Shown here piece by piece: positions 1-9,261 of a stretch of 64,000 bases of DNA. The position numbers were made by a program, and so were the translations under genes. The notes beneath the pieces are model-generated. The model did not search any database, had not been told where the DNA came from, and saw nothing but the letters and a program-made list of their open reading frames with translations. This DNA is from an uncultured Prevotellaceae bacterium (GTDB lineage Bacteria > Bacteroidota > Bacteroidia > Bacteroidales > Muribaculaceae), in NCBI GenBank assembly GCA_900316835.1, contig ONEL01000008.1, forward strand, positions 1 through 64,000, written 5' to 3'. Every line of letters starts with the position of its first letter. Position 1 is the stretch's first letter.

Positions 1-122
1 TTCGCTACGGAAGTTATTTCCGACTTCCAACAGCACATAAAAATATTTATTTTTGTTTTTTAAAAAAATATTTTCTTGCACTTCGTTTGTGAACTTAGCT
101 TGGTATGGTATATTTTTTTTTC

Positions 123-130
123 TAACTTTG
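123..130 (+). promoter_or_regulatory. Bacteroidota -7 box
   Basis: TAACTTTG matches the Bacteroidota sigma-ABfr consensus TAnnTTTG. It lies 73 bases before the ATG of the first secreted protein. The rest of bases 1-203 is AT-rich and I see nothing else in it. Confidence 0.75.
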
Positions 131-203
131 CATGTCCATAGCATAAGCCTTGTGATTTAATAAACCATATACTATTTACTATTTTTGCTAAAAACAAAAA
201 AGC

Positions 204-2048
204 ATGAAAAAAATTTTACTTTCACTCATGTCACTTGTGGCATGCACCATGGGCCTGCAAGCCCAAAACACACTAACAATTTGTGATGGAACTGCTACCA
301 ACACTAATGTTCCAATCAATACACTGTGGTGGGAAAATGCTTCTACCCAGTCGCAAACTATCTTTCCTGCAGCTCTGCTTGAGGATATGGAGGGAACTCA
401 AATCAGCGCTATCAAGTTCTATCTCAATGCCACCGGTGTGCAGTTCTCTGGCGGTAAGTGCAACATTTCACTTGGCATTACCGATAAGACTGCTTTCAGC
501 TATGCTGTAGGTATTACAGGTCTTACGGTTGTGGCAACCGATGTTACCGCTCCCGAGCTAGGCTCTACTGAGTTTGAGATTGTCTTTGATGAGCCTTTTA
601 CTTACGACGGTGGAAACTTGGTGTTTGAATGCCAAATGACTGAGGGCGGTGAGTACAAGAGCTCAAGCTTCCTGGGCGAGAGCCAGACTACTAACACTGC
701 CTTCTCGCGTACTACTACCTATAACTTCTTGCCCAAGACCACTTTTACCTACATCAAGGAAGAAGTTCCCTATGCGGCAAAGGTTACCCCCGACAGCATT
801 GGCTTTGGTAAGCTCAATATTGGCTTGAATGCTGAGAAAAAAGTTACTCTCAAGAATCGTGGCACTAACGCCTTCACTCCTGCCGTAACGCTTGAAGCAC
901 CTTTCAGCACCACCTATCAAGCTACCGAACTTGCCGCTGGCGAGAGCGTTGAGATTCCAGTAACATTTGCGCCAACCGAGGTAGCTCAATACAACTCAGT
1001 AATGACCATCGATTGTGGTCAGGCTGGCACTTTTAGCGTGAAATTGACAGGTCTTGGCAGTGATGAGAAAGAAATTACCGTCGCCGATGGCACTCAATCG
1101 TCGGAATACCTGCCATTCTACGGCTTTTGGTTCGACAATGAAGGCACCCTGTCGCAGATGATTTATCCCGCAAGCATGCTTGAAGGTCTTGAGGGCGCTC
1201 AAATCACAGCTCTCAAGTTCTATCCCACAGCCGCAGTCGCTTGCAAGACCGACGCGTTGGCAGTGAGCGTTGCCGAGACCGATGTTACCTACTATGAGCG
1301 TGAGAGTGCTATCTCTACTCCAACAAATCTCGTGACCAATCTCACTACTGTTGTTGAGGCAACTCCAATAGCTACTGGCGCCACAGTTGTTGAATTTAAC
1401 TTCGACCAGCCTTACACCTATCAAGGTGGGAACCTGGCTATTCAAACTGTTGTTAGTACCAAGGGTAGCTATGGTCACACCTATTTCTATGGCACCACAA
1501 TGGAAGGCAACACCGGCTGGTGTGAGTGGCGAAGCAACAACACTCTGGAGTCTTTCTTGCCCAAGATGACTGTTGTTTACACTAAGGCTGCCGAGGAACC
1601 ACAAACTGTAACTGTTACTGGTACTGTTACCGATGCTAAGAGCGGTGCCCCCATTGAGGGTGTTAACGTGACACTCACAGTTGTGAAGGCCGAAACCACA
1701 ACACAACTGCTCGCTGAGGGCACCCCAGCCACCTACATCGCTGTTACCGATGCTCAAGGAGAGTTCAGCATGGAAGTTGTGCCTGAACAGGATGCGACCT
1801 ACAGCATGACTTACCAGAAAGAGGGATATGTTACTTACACCAATGATGACGTCTTCATCGATGATCCACAAAGTGTTTCACTCACTGCCGATTCATCTAC
1901 TGGCGTTACCCGCATCAGCGTTGCTGGCAATGCGGTAAAATATGTCAATGCAATGGGTCAGGTGAGCGACCGTCCATTCAAGGGTGTGAACATTGTAATC
2001 ACCGAGAACGCCGACGGAACTCGCAATGTTACTAAGGTGGTTAAATAA
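204..2048 (+). CDS. Secreted multidomain protein with duplicated beta module and C-terminal tail
   Basis: A 614-residue exported protein of unknown function. Residues 1-20 form a signal peptide (hydrophobic core, cleavage likely after GLQA). Two related modules follow, at about 23-185 and 290-465. Each opens with a DGT motif, then a Q-(M/T)-I-(Y/F)-P-A segment and a GTQI/GAQI...IKFY/LKFY strand. An ASH-like Ig domain (about 190-285, NRGTNAF followed by PVTFAP) separates them. A carboxypeptidase-regulatory-like beta domain (about 470-560, VTGTVTDAKSGAPIEGVNV) precedes a tail at about 575-614 ending in TKVVK. The tail recurs in three other proteins of this window and resembles a type IX sorting domain. 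The first module is also found in the 1419-residue protein at 39193. Likely surface-exposed or secreted; the ligand is unknown. Confidence 0.8.
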   Translation: MKKILLSLMSLVACTMGLQAQNTLTICDGTATNTNVPINTLWWENASTQSQTIFPAALLEDMEGTQISAIKFYLNATGVQFSGGKCNISLGITDKTAFSYAVGITGLTVVATDVTAPELGSTEFEIVFDEPFTYDGGNLVFECQMTEGGEYKSSSFLGESQTTNTAFSRTTTYNFLPKTTFTYIKEEVPYAAKVTPDSIGFGKLNIGLNAEKKVTLKNRGTNAFTPAVTLEAPFSTTYQATELAAGESVEIPVTFAPTEVAQYNSVMTIDCGQAGTFSVKLTGLGSDEKEITVADGTQSSEYLPFYGFWFDNEGTLSQMIYPASMLEGLEGAQITALKFYPTAAVACKTDALAVSVAETDVTYYERESAISTPTNLVTNLTTVVEATPIATGATVVEFNFDQPYTYQGGNLAIQTVVSTKGSYGHTYFYGTTMEGNTGWCEWRSNNTLESFLPKMTVVYTKAAEEPQTVTVTGTVTDAKSGAPIEGVNVTLTVVKAETTTQLLAEGTPATYIAVTDAQGEFSMEVVPEQDATYSMTYQKEGYVTYTNDDVFIDDPQSVSLTADSSTGVTRISVAGNAVKYVNAMGQVSDRPFKGVNIVITENADGTRNVTKVVK

Positions 2049-2079
2049 CAATCACGAGTAATATTGTTACAAAAAAACT

Positions 2080-2122
2080 GGGTGACACGCATCTATTATC
2101 ACAGCGTGCCACCCATTTTTTT
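2080..2122 (+). terminator. Rho-independent terminator
   Basis: An 11-bp stem (GGGTGACACGC with GCGTGCCACCC, one mismatch) is followed by a T-rich run. It closes the first secreted-protein gene. Confidence 0.85.
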
Positions 2123-2224
2123 GTTTAGTGTGATGAATTGTGGGTAGTTACAACCACTAGCTATAAAAAAGCACATCTACCAAAAAGTGCTGTTAAACAG
2201 CGCTTAAAGCGGATGTGCAAGGCG

Positions 2225-2296
2225 TGAACCCATGGGGAGTCGAACCCCAATCGAAGGAACCGGAATCCTTTATTCTATCCATTGAACTATGGGTCC
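2225..2296 (-). tRNA. tRNA-Arg (anticodon CCG)
   Basis: On the minus strand a full cloverleaf can be folded. The acceptor GGACCCA pairs with TGGGTTC (one G-U) and the discriminator is A. The anticodon stem AAGGA/TCCTT holds the loop TTCCGGT, so the anticodon is CCG. The T arm is TGGGG-TTCGACT-CCCCA. The 3' CCA is not encoded (CGCC follows the discriminator). It reads CGG arginine codons. It stands alone between two plus-strand genes. Confidence 0.93.
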
Positions 2297-2409
2297 AGTA
2301 CTTTGTTTTGCGGGTGCAAATATAGGCAAAAACTGTGAATTATAAACTAGTCAGGATAAAGAAAGTGATTTTTTATTTGGTTGGAAAAGTTTAGAATACT
2401 ATTTTTTCA

Positions 2410-2417
2410 TACCTTTG
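2410..2417 (+). promoter_or_regulatory. Bacteroidota -7 box for ung
   Basis: TACCTTTG, 21 bases before the ung ATG at 2439, implies a very short leader. Confidence 0.75.
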
Positions 2418-2438
2418 CAATAAAATATAGAGCTAATT

Positions 2439-3101
2439 ATGATTGTGAAAATAGAGGAGAGCTGGCGGCAAGAACTTGCCGATGTGTGGGACAAGGATTA
2501 TTTTGTGCGTTTGACGCAGTTTGTGCGCCAGGAATATCACACCAAGCAGGTGTTCCCGCCGGGAAGACAAATTTTTGCCGCTTTTGATGCCACTCCTTTT
2601 AATGAGGTGAAAGTAGTAATACTGGGGCAGGATCCTTATCACGATGTGGGGCAGGCTAATGGACTTTGCTTCTCGGTTAACGATGGCATTGCTTTCCCGC
2701 CATCGTTGCAAAACATCTTTAAGGAAGTGCATGACGACACTGGTGCGCCCATGCCCACTAGTGGTGACCTGAGCCGTTGGGCACGACAAGGGGTGCTATT
2801 GCTAAATGCCACGCTAACGGTTCAGGCGCATCGTGCCGGGTCGCACCAAAATAGGGGCTGGGAACTCTTTACCGACGAGGTGATAGCTCATCTTGCCAAT
2901 CATCGCGACCACTTGGTGTTTATCTTGTGGGGAAGCTATGCCATTCGCAAGGGTGCTTTTATCGACCGCACTCGCCACCTTGTGCTCACATCACCACATC
3001 CGTCGCCTCTTAGTGCTTATCGTGGCTTCTTCGGCAATCACCATTTCTCGCTCACTAACGACTACCTGCGCCGGCACGGAAAGCAACCTATTGCATGGTG
3101 A
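2439..3101 (+). CDS. ung: Uracil-DNA glycosylase, family 1
   Basis: Removes uracil from DNA at the first step of base-excision repair. The 220-residue length is typical. The water-activating motif GQDPYH is at residues 63-68 (catalytic Asp65). The minor-groove loop HPSPLSAYRGFFG starts at His187. An LLNATLTV strand is present in the middle. The gene is monocistronic in appearance: its own TAnnTTTG box is just upstream, and the next gene (typA) has another. No anomalies seen; the family assignment is secure from both motifs. Confidence 0.97.
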   Translation: MIVKIEESWRQELADVWDKDYFVRLTQFVRQEYHTKQVFPPGRQIFAAFDATPFNEVKVVILGQDPYHDVGQANGLCFSVNDGIAFPPSLQNIFKEVHDDTGAPMPTSGDLSRWARQGVLLLNATLTVQAHRAGSHQNRGWELFTDEVIAHLANHRDHLVFILWGSYAIRKGAFIDRTRHLVLTSPHPSPLSAYRGFFGNHHFSLTNDYLRRHGKQPIAW

Positions 3102-3148
3102 GGGTGATTTTTCTGCCCTAAAATTGTAGTGATTTAGTGATAAATGCC

Positions 3149-3156
3149 TAACTTTG
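3149..3156 (+). promoter_or_regulatory. Bacteroidota -7 box for typA
   Basis: TAACTTTG, about 50 bases upstream of the typA start. Confidence 0.75.
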
Positions 3157-3206
3157 CAGTTTGAAATGATTAATGGATAATTTAAACAAGGTAATAAACA
3201 GAATAT

Positions 3207-5024
3207 ATGCAGAAGATTAGAAACGTTGCCATCATCGCTCACGTTGACCACGGCAAGACTACACTGGTCGACAAGATGCTCGCTGCAGGTAACTTGTTCC
3301 GTGACAATCAGGTAGTTGGAACTCAAATTCTTGACAGTAACGACTTGGAGCGTGAGAGAGGCATTACTATCCTATCTAAAAACGTATCAATCAACTACAA
3401 AGATTATAAAATTAACATAATCGATACCCCAGGGCATAGCGACTTTGGTGGAGAGGTGGAGCGTGTGCTAAACATGGCCGACGGATGTTTGCTACTCGTG
3501 GATGCTTTTGAGGGGCCAATGCCTCAAACTCGCTTTGTATTGCAAAAGGCAATCCAGATAGGCCTCAAGCCTATTGTTGTTATCAACAAGGTGGATAAGC
3601 CCAACTGCCGCCCCGACGAGGTTCAGGAGGCTGTCTTTGACTTGATGTTCAACCTCGATGCTACCGAGGACCAACTCGACTTTCCTACCATTTTTGGCAG
3701 TGCCAAGAATGGCTGGATGAGTAACGACTGGCGCAAGCCCACCGACAACATCACCGCAGTGCTTGATGCAATCATTGAGCACATTCCAGCTCCACAGGTG
3801 GTGGAGGGTGACCCGCAGATGCTCATAACATCGCTTGACTATAATACCTATGTGGGGCGCATTGCAGTGGGGCGTGTGCACCGTGGCATGCTCAAGGATG
3901 GCATGGAAGTGGGCTTGTGCAAGAAAGATGGCACTGTTGCCCGCCAGCGCATCAAGGAACTGCGTGTGTTTGAAGGCATGGGACAGATACATGTCGATAG
4001 CGTGCAGTGTGGCGACATTTGCGCCATTATTGGTCTCGACGGTTTTGAGATTGGCGACACCGTCACCAGTCTCGACAATCCTGAGCCACTGCCACGCATT
4101 GCTATTGACGAGCCCACCATGTCGATGCTCTTCACGATTAACGACTCACCTTTCTTCGGCAAGGATGGCAAGTATGTAACTTCGCGCCACATCCACGACC
4201 GACTCATGCACGAGCTTGACAAGAACCTGGCTTTGCGTGTGGAAAAAAGTGAGAACGAAGACGCTTGGATAGTGTTTGGACGTGGTGTGCTGCACCTTAG
4301 CGTTCTCATAGAGGAGATGCGACGCGAGGGCTATGAGCTCCAAGTGGGACAGCCACAGGTTATTATCAAAGAGATTGACGGCGTTAAGTGCGAGCCTATC
4401 GAGACTCTAACCATCAACGTTCCTGAGGAGTATTCCAGCAAGATGATTGACATGGTCACTCGTCGCAAAGGTGAGATGACATCGATGGAAACACAAAACG
4501 ACCGCATCCACATGGAATTCAAAATTCCGTCGCGAGGTATAATTGGTTTACGCACTAATGTGCTCACTGCCAGTGCCGGTGAGGCTATCATGGCTCATCG
4601 CTTCTTGTGTTATGAGCCCTGGAAGGGTGATATAACACGCCGCCTTAACGGCTCCATTATCGCTATGGAAGGTGGTACCGCCTACGCTTATTCAATTGAT
4701 AAATTACAAGACCGCGGACGTTTCTTTATTTTCCCGCAAGAGGAAGTGTATGCGGGTCAGGTAGTGGGTGAGCACACTAAGGAGAAAGACCTGGTGGTTA
4801 ATGTTACAAAAAATAAGAAACTCACTAACATGCGTGCCAGCGGTGCCGACGATAAGACTCGCATCGTGCCACCCATCGTGTTCAGCCTTGAAGAAGCGCT
4901 TGAGTATATCAAGGCCGACGAGTATGTGGAGATAACCCCCAACCACCTGCGCATGCGCAAAATCATCCTCGACGAGATAGAGCGCAAGCATCAGGCCAAG
5001 TTGCGCGGTGAGACCGAGGAATAA
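3207..5024 (+). CDS. typA: Translational GTPase TypA/BipA
   Basis: Ribosome-associated GTPase of the elongation-factor family that aids 50S assembly and stress adaptation. The G motifs are intact: G1 AHVDHGKTT (residues 11-19), G2 RGITI (51-55), G3 DTPGH (73-77) and G4 NKVDK (127-131). The EF-G-like domains III and V and the TypA-specific C-terminal domain (ending in [12 protein letters not shown]) follow. The 605-residue length is normal. The start codon is supported by the upstream promoter box and by alignment of the N-terminus with the family ([16 protein letters not shown]). A Sel1 gene follows after 39 bases and may be co-transcribed. Confidence 0.97.
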   Translation: MQKIRNVAIIAHVDHGKTTLVDKMLAAGNLFRDNQVVGTQILDSNDLERERGITILSKNVSINYKDYKINIIDTPGHSDFGGEVERVLNMADGCLLLVDAFEGPMPQTRFVLQKAIQIGLKPIVVINKVDKPNCRPDEVQEAVFDLMFNLDATEDQLDFPTIFGSAKNGWMSNDWRKPTDNITAVLDAIIEHIPAPQVVEGDPQMLITSLDYNTYVGRIAVGRVHRGMLKDGMEVGLCKKDGTVARQRIKELRVFEGMGQIHVDSVQCGDICAIIGLDGFEIGDTVTSLDNPEPLPRIAIDEPTMSMLFTINDSPFFGKDGKYVTSRHIHDRLMHELDKNLALRVEKSENEDAWIVFGRGVLHLSVLIEEMRREGYELQVGQPQVIIKEIDGVKCEPIETLTINVPEEYSSKMIDMVTRRKGEMTSMETQNDRIHMEFKIPSRGIIGLRTNVLTASAGEAIMAHRFLCYEPWKGDITRRLNGSIIAMEGGTAYAYSIDKLQDRGRFFIFPQEEVYAGQVVGEHTKEKDLVVNVTKNKKLTNMRASGADDKTRIVPPIVFSLEEALEYIKADEYVEITPNHLRMRKIILDEIERKHQAKLRGETEE

Positions 5025-5063
5025 TGATAAGGTTATAATATTAACTCCTAATTATATATCGGT

Positions 5064-5633
5064 ATGAAAAACTTTAAAAAATTTTTAGGCATTATGACAG
5101 TGATTGCTGTCATTGCAGTGGCGTTTGCTCCTCAGGCACAGGCTCGAAAAAAGCGTGACCTCAAGAAGGAGGCTATTGAGGACTTGTTGCGAGAGGGTAA
5201 CGCTGCCTATGAGGCCGAAAACTACGATGATGCGTTCGACTATTTTGAGGCCGCTCACAAGAAAGGAAACATTCGCGCTACTCACAACCTGGCAATATGC
5301 TATGCTCAAGGCTATGGTGTAGAGAAAAGCCTTACTATGGCACTCAAGCTCCATGAGAAAGCCGCTAAGAAAGGCAATGTCGACTCAATGGTTGAGCTGG
5401 GCATGATGTATAAGAATGCCTATGGCGTTAAGCAGGACTATAAAAAAGCTATCAAGTGGCTAGAAAAGGCTGCTAAGCAAGGCAATGCCGATGCCATGTA
5501 TCTCATTGGCTCTTGCTACTTCTATGGCGGCTACGGCATTAAAAAAGATAAGGAAAAAGCACGCCAGTGGATAGCTAAGGCCGCCGCTCTTGGTCATGAG
5601 ACTGCCATTCAAAATCTGGATAAGATAAAGTAG
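5064..5633 (+). CDS. Secreted Sel1-repeat protein
   Basis: A 189-residue protein with a signal peptide (residues 1 to about 27, cleaved near AQA-RKK). It has about three to four Sel1-like repeats from residue 47 to the end. These show the AxxxLGxxYxxGxGVxxDxxKAxxWxxKAAxxGN pattern, for example YGVKQDYKKAIKWLEKAA. Sel1 repeats are alpha-alpha hairpins that mediate protein-protein contacts, often at the envelope. The partner is unknown. The gene sits 39 bases behind typA and is followed by a strong terminator, so it may share typA transcripts. Confidence 0.88.
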   Translation: MKNFKKFLGIMTVIAVIAVAFAPQAQARKKRDLKKEAIEDLLREGNAAYEAENYDDAFDYFEAAHKKGNIRATHNLAICYAQGYGVEKSLTMALKLHEKAAKKGNVDSMVELGMMYKNAYGVKQDYKKAIKWLEKAAKQGNADAMYLIGSCYFYGGYGIKKDKEKARQWIAKAAALGHETAIQNLDKIK

Positions 5634-5704
5634 GATAACATTAACAAGAAAAACTCCTAGAGATACCGCTATTTTTGATGTTTTTTTAAAAAAGTGGTAG
5701 CCCA

Positions 5705-5756
5705 AGAAAATCCCCAAAGCAACTCTTTAAAGGGAAGCTTTAGGGATTTTCTTTTG
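5705..5756 (+). terminator. Rho-independent terminator
   Basis: The long stem AGAAAATCCCCAAAGC / GCTTTAGGGATTTTCT is followed by TTTTG. It separates the typA-Sel1 unit from pnp. Confidence 0.85.
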
Positions 5757-5794
5757 TTTGAGCCGAAAATGTTGCTAATGTGGAAATAAATACC

Positions 5795-5802
5795 TAACTT
5801 TG
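5795..5802 (+). promoter_or_regulatory. Bacteroidota -7 box for pnp
   Basis: TAACTTTG, 33 bases before the pnp ATG. A TTG triplet about 20 bases further upstream could be the -33 element. Confidence 0.75.
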
Positions 5803-5835
5803 CACGATTTTTTACATTATTAATATAAAAACTAG

Positions 5836-8154
5836 ATGTTAACACCTACTAAGAAAACCATCGTACTGGGTGACGGACGTGAGATCACCCTCGAAACAGG
5901 AAAGCTTGCTAAGCAAGCCGATGGAGCAGTTGAATTGCGCTTCAACAACACCATGTTGTTAGCGACCGTTGTATCGGCTAAGGATGCCGAGGAGGGTGCC
6001 GACTTTATGCCCCTCACTGTTGAATACAAGGAGAGGTATTCTTCATTTGGACGTTTCCCTGGTGGCTTCACCAAGCGTGAAGGTCGTGCCAGCGACTACG
6101 AAATCTTGACTGCACGCCTCGTGGACCGCGTGCTTAGGCCATTGTTCCCCTCCAACTATCATGCCAATACTATTGTCCACATCTTGATGTTCTCAAGCGA
6201 CGGTGCTGATTGCCCCGACGCTCTTGCTGGTCTTGCAGCTAGCGCTGCTATCGCTGTTAGTGATGTCCCCTTCGAGGAGCCCATCAGCGAGGTGCGTGTG
6301 GCTCGCATTGATGGTAACTTCGTTATTAACCCCACCTTCGAACAACTCGAAAACGCTGACATGGAATTGATGGTAGGTGCTACTTACGACAATATTATGA
6401 TGGTAGAGGGTGAGATGGACGAGGTTCAAGAAGAAGACTTGATTGCTGCGCTGAAGTTTGCGCACGATGCTATCAAGCCCATGTGCGTCGCTCAAAAGGA
6501 GCTCGCTGCCCAGCTTGGAGTCACCAAGCGTGAATACTGCCACGAGGTTGACGACGAGGAAATCAAGGAGCGTGTGCGCAAGGAGTGCTACCAGCCATGC
6601 TACGACATCGCTAAGGCAGGTAACGCCGACAAGCACTGGCGCAACGATAGCTTCGACAAGGTGCTCGAAGACTTCATCGAGACTATACCCGAGGAGGAGC
6701 GTGAGCAGATGACTCCCATGATTAATCGCTACTTCCACGATGTGCAACGCGATGCAGTGCGTCGTGTCATCCTCGACGAGGGCATCCGCATGGATGGCCG
6801 CAAAACAACCGAGATTCGTCCCATCTGGTGTGAGACCGATTACGTTCCCGGCCCTCATGGAAGCGCAGTCTTCACTCGTGGTGAAACTCAATCGCTAGCT
6901 ACTGTAACTTTGGGCACCAAGCTCGATGAGAAACTTATTGACGACGTGCTCACTCGTCGCAACGAGCGTTTCTTGTTACACTACAATTTCCCTGCATTCT
7001 CTACTGGTGAGGCTCGTGCACCACGTGGCGTGAGCCGTCGCGAGATAGGTCACGGCAATTTGGCACATCGCGCTCTCAAACGCATGTTCCCCGACGATTT
7101 CCCTTACACTTGCCGCATCGTGAGCGACATCTTGGAGAGCAACGGCTCGTCGTCGATGGCAACAGTGTGTGGTGGCACCTTGGCACTGCTTGATGCCGGT
7201 GTGAAGATGAAACGCCCGGTTGCCGGTATTGCTATGGGTCTTATCACCGACGAGGGTAACGTTAAGCACGCTGTGCTGAGCGACATCCTGGGCGATGAGG
7301 ACCACTTGGGCGACATGGACTTCAAGGTGACAGGTACCGTTAAGGGTATCACTGCCACTCAAATGGATATCAAGTGTGATGGTCTGCCTTACGAGATTCT
7401 GGAGCAAGCTCTGCAACAGGCTCGCGACGGACGCATGCACATTCTCAATATCATCAACGAGACTATTCCTGAGCCTCGCGAGGACTACAAGCCTCACGTT
7501 CCACGCATTGTGGCTATGACCGTCGACAAGGAGTTCATCGGTGCTATTATTGGCAAGGGTGGCGAGGTTATACAAGGCATTCAGGAAGAGACTGGTGCTG
7601 TTATCACTATCGATGAGATTGACGGCAAGGGAGAAATCGAAATCTCAGCTGCCAACAAGGATAGCATCGAGGCCGCCGTTGAGCGCATCAAGGCTATCAT
7701 CGCGGTTCCCGAGGTGGGCACTGTCTACACTGGTCCCATCAAGAGCATCCTCGAGTTTGGAGCATTCGTGGAGTTTATGCCCGGTAAGGAAGGCTTGTTG
7801 CACATCAGCGAGATTAGCTGGGAGCGTCTGGCCGACATGGAAGCCAGTGGCTTGCACGAGGGTGACGAGGTTACAGTTAAGCTAATTGAGATTGACGCTA
7901 AGACTGGCAAGTTCCGCCTCTCAATGCGTGCGCTACAAGACAAGCCCGAGGGTTATGAGGAGCGCCGTGGCAATGGTGGTGGTAACCGCCAGCGTTCAGG
8001 TGGCAATGGCCCACGTGGCAATGCCGGTGGCTCTCGCCGCGAGGGTGGTAACAACCGTGGTCCCCGCCGTGATGGCAATCGTGGTCCCCGCCGCGATGGC
8101 AACCGCGACAACCGTCGTCGCGACGACCGCAACGACGTTAACTATGAGGATTAA
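5836..8154 (+). CDS. pnp: Polyribonucleotide nucleotidyltransferase (PNPase) with RG-rich tail
   Basis: Phosphorolytic 3'-5' exoribonuclease and polymerase of mRNA decay. Two RNase PH domains are separated by the all-helical linker. The second core contains [18 protein letters not shown] and the [10 protein letters not shown] region. A KH domain (about residues 560-620, [18 protein letters not shown]) and an S1 domain (about 627-700, [15 protein letters not shown]) follow. The last roughly 60 residues are a low-complexity Arg/Gly/Asn/Asp tail with repeats of RGPRRDGN, which typical E. coli PNPase lacks. The 772-residue length is slightly long because of this tail. The gene is monocistronic, with its own promoter box and terminator. 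Confidence 0.97.
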   Translation: MLTPTKKTIVLGDGREITLETGKLAKQADGAVELRFNNTMLLATVVSAKDAEEGADFMPLTVEYKERYSSFGRFPGGFTKREGRASDYEILTARLVDRVLRPLFPSNYHANTIVHILMFSSDGADCPDALAGLAASAAIAVSDVPFEEPISEVRVARIDGNFVINPTFEQLENADMELMVGATYDNIMMVEGEMDEVQEEDLIAALKFAHDAIKPMCVAQKELAAQLGVTKREYCHEVDDEEIKERVRKECYQPCYDIAKAGNADKHWRNDSFDKVLEDFIETIPEEEREQMTPMINRYFHDVQRDAVRRVILDEGIRMDGRKTTEIRPIWCETDYVPGPHGSAVFTRGETQSLATVTLGTKLDEKLIDDVLTRRNERFLLHYNFPAFSTGEARAPRGVSRREIGHGNLAHRALKRMFPDDFPYTCRIVSDILESNGSSSMATVCGGTLALLDAGVKMKRPVAGIAMGLITDEGNVKHAVLSDILGDEDHLGDMDFKVTGTVKGITATQMDIKCDGLPYEILEQALQQARDGRMHILNIINETIPEPREDYKPHVPRIVAMTVDKEFIGAIIGKGGEVIQGIQEETGAVITIDEIDGKGEIEISAANKDSIEAAVERIKAIIAVPEVGTVYTGPIKSILEFGAFVEFMPGKEGLLHISEISWERLADMEASGLHEGDEVTVKLIEIDAKTGKFRLSMRALQDKPEGYEERRGNGGGNRQRSGGNGPRGNAGGSRREGGNNRGPRRDGNRGPRRDGNRDNRRRDDRNDVNYED

Positions 8155-8249
8155 TTCTCATTAACGATTCCAATCTTTTTTGACCCATATTTACTAAACC
8201 CGGTTGTCTTGGTTCACAATTTTGTGGCAAGCAACTTCTAGTAAAATTC

Positions 8250-8294
8250 TTCCCCCAAGTTATATGCCTAAAGTAACTTGGGGGAACTTTTTTT
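8250..8294 (+). terminator. Rho-independent terminator of pnp
   Basis: A 13-bp perfect stem (TTCCCCCAAGTTA / TAACTTGGGGGAA) is followed by seven Ts. Confidence 0.92.
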
Positions 8295-8327
8295 GTAGCG
8301 TAGATTAAAGAATACTAAAAAAAATAT

Positions 8328-8335
8328 TACCTTTG
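8328..8335 (+). promoter_or_regulatory. Bacteroidota -7 box for nadC
   Basis: TACCTTTG, about 30 bases before the nadC start. Confidence 0.75.
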
Positions 8336-8365
8336 TCACATTGAAATTATAAATAAACTAATGAT

Positions 8366-9214
8366 ATGAAGACAAGAGAAGAATTAATCGACGAATTGCT
8401 GGAATTGGCCTTTGCCGAGGATATTGGCGATGGCGATGCTACAACTTTGTGCAGTATTCCTGCCGATGAGATGGGGCGCTCGCGCCTTATAATTAAGGAA
8501 GAGGGTATACTTGCGGGGGTGGAAATGTCACGTAAAGTCTTTAATAAGTTTGACCCGGAGCTGAAAATGACAACCTACATTGAGGATGGTGCTCACGTCA
8601 AGCCTGGCGACATCGCTTTCATTGTGGAAGGCAAGGTGCAATCATTGTTGCAAACCGAGCGCTTAATGCTCAACATCATGCAGCGCATGAGTGGAATTGC
8701 TACCACCACAGCGCGGTATCAAAAGGAGCTTGATGGCTTGCACACCCGTGTTCTCGACACCCGCAAAACCACTCCTGGCATGCGCATTATGGAGAAGGAA
8801 GCCGTGAAAATAGGTGGAGGATGTAACCATCGCATTGGGCTTTTTGACATGATACTCTTGAAGGATAACCATGTGGACTTTGCCGGCGGTATCACTGCGG
8901 CCATCGAGGGGGCTAAGCGCTGGAACAAAGAGAATGGCAAGAACCTCAAGATTGAAATTGAGGTGCGCAATCTCGACGAGTTGCGCGAGGCGCTTGCCAC
9001 TGGCGGGGTAGATCGAGTGATGTTCGACAATTTCACTCCTGAGCTTACACGCGAAGCGGTGAAAATAGTTGACGGCAAAGTCGAAACCGAGTCGAGTGGC
9101 GGCATAACACTTGCCACGCTGCGTGCCTACGGCGAGTGTGGCGTTGACTACATCTCGGTGGGAGCACTCACTCACAGTGTGAAGTCGCTCGACATGAGCT
9201 TTAAAGCATTCTAA
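8366..9214 (+). CDS. nadC: Nicotinate-nucleotide pyrophosphorylase (carboxylating)
   Basis: Converts quinolinate and PRPP to nicotinate mononucleotide in de novo NAD synthesis. At 282 residues it has the family length. Diagnostic segments include the start FAEDIGDGDATT, the substrate loop RKTTPGMR near residue 132, KEAVKIGGGCNHRIGLFDMI and the C-terminal SVGALTHS barrel strand. nadA and nadB are not nearby. The next gene, a secreted protein, begins 47 bases later without an obvious TAnnTTTG box between, so read-through is possible. Confidence 0.96.
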   Translation: MKTREELIDELLELAFAEDIGDGDATTLCSIPADEMGRSRLIIKEEGILAGVEMSRKVFNKFDPELKMTTYIEDGAHVKPGDIAFIVEGKVQSLLQTERLMLNIMQRMSGIATTTARYQKELDGLHTRVLDTRKTTPGMRIMEKEAVKIGGGCNHRIGLFDMILLKDNHVDFAGGITAAIEGAKRWNKENGKNLKIEIEVRNLDELREALATGGVDRVMFDNFTPELTREAVKIVDGKVETESSGGITLATLRAYGECGVDYISVGALTHSVKSLDMSFKAF

Positions 9215-9261
9215 ACTAATTTAATAATGTATTTTTTAATCTATAAATTTTAATTAAGAGT

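Noticed and set aside
996..1871. A 291-codon minus-strand ORF inside the first secreted-protein gene
   Set aside because: Composition is that of a reverse-complement shadow (Leu/Gly/Cys/Ser-rich without domain motifs), and there is no promoter.
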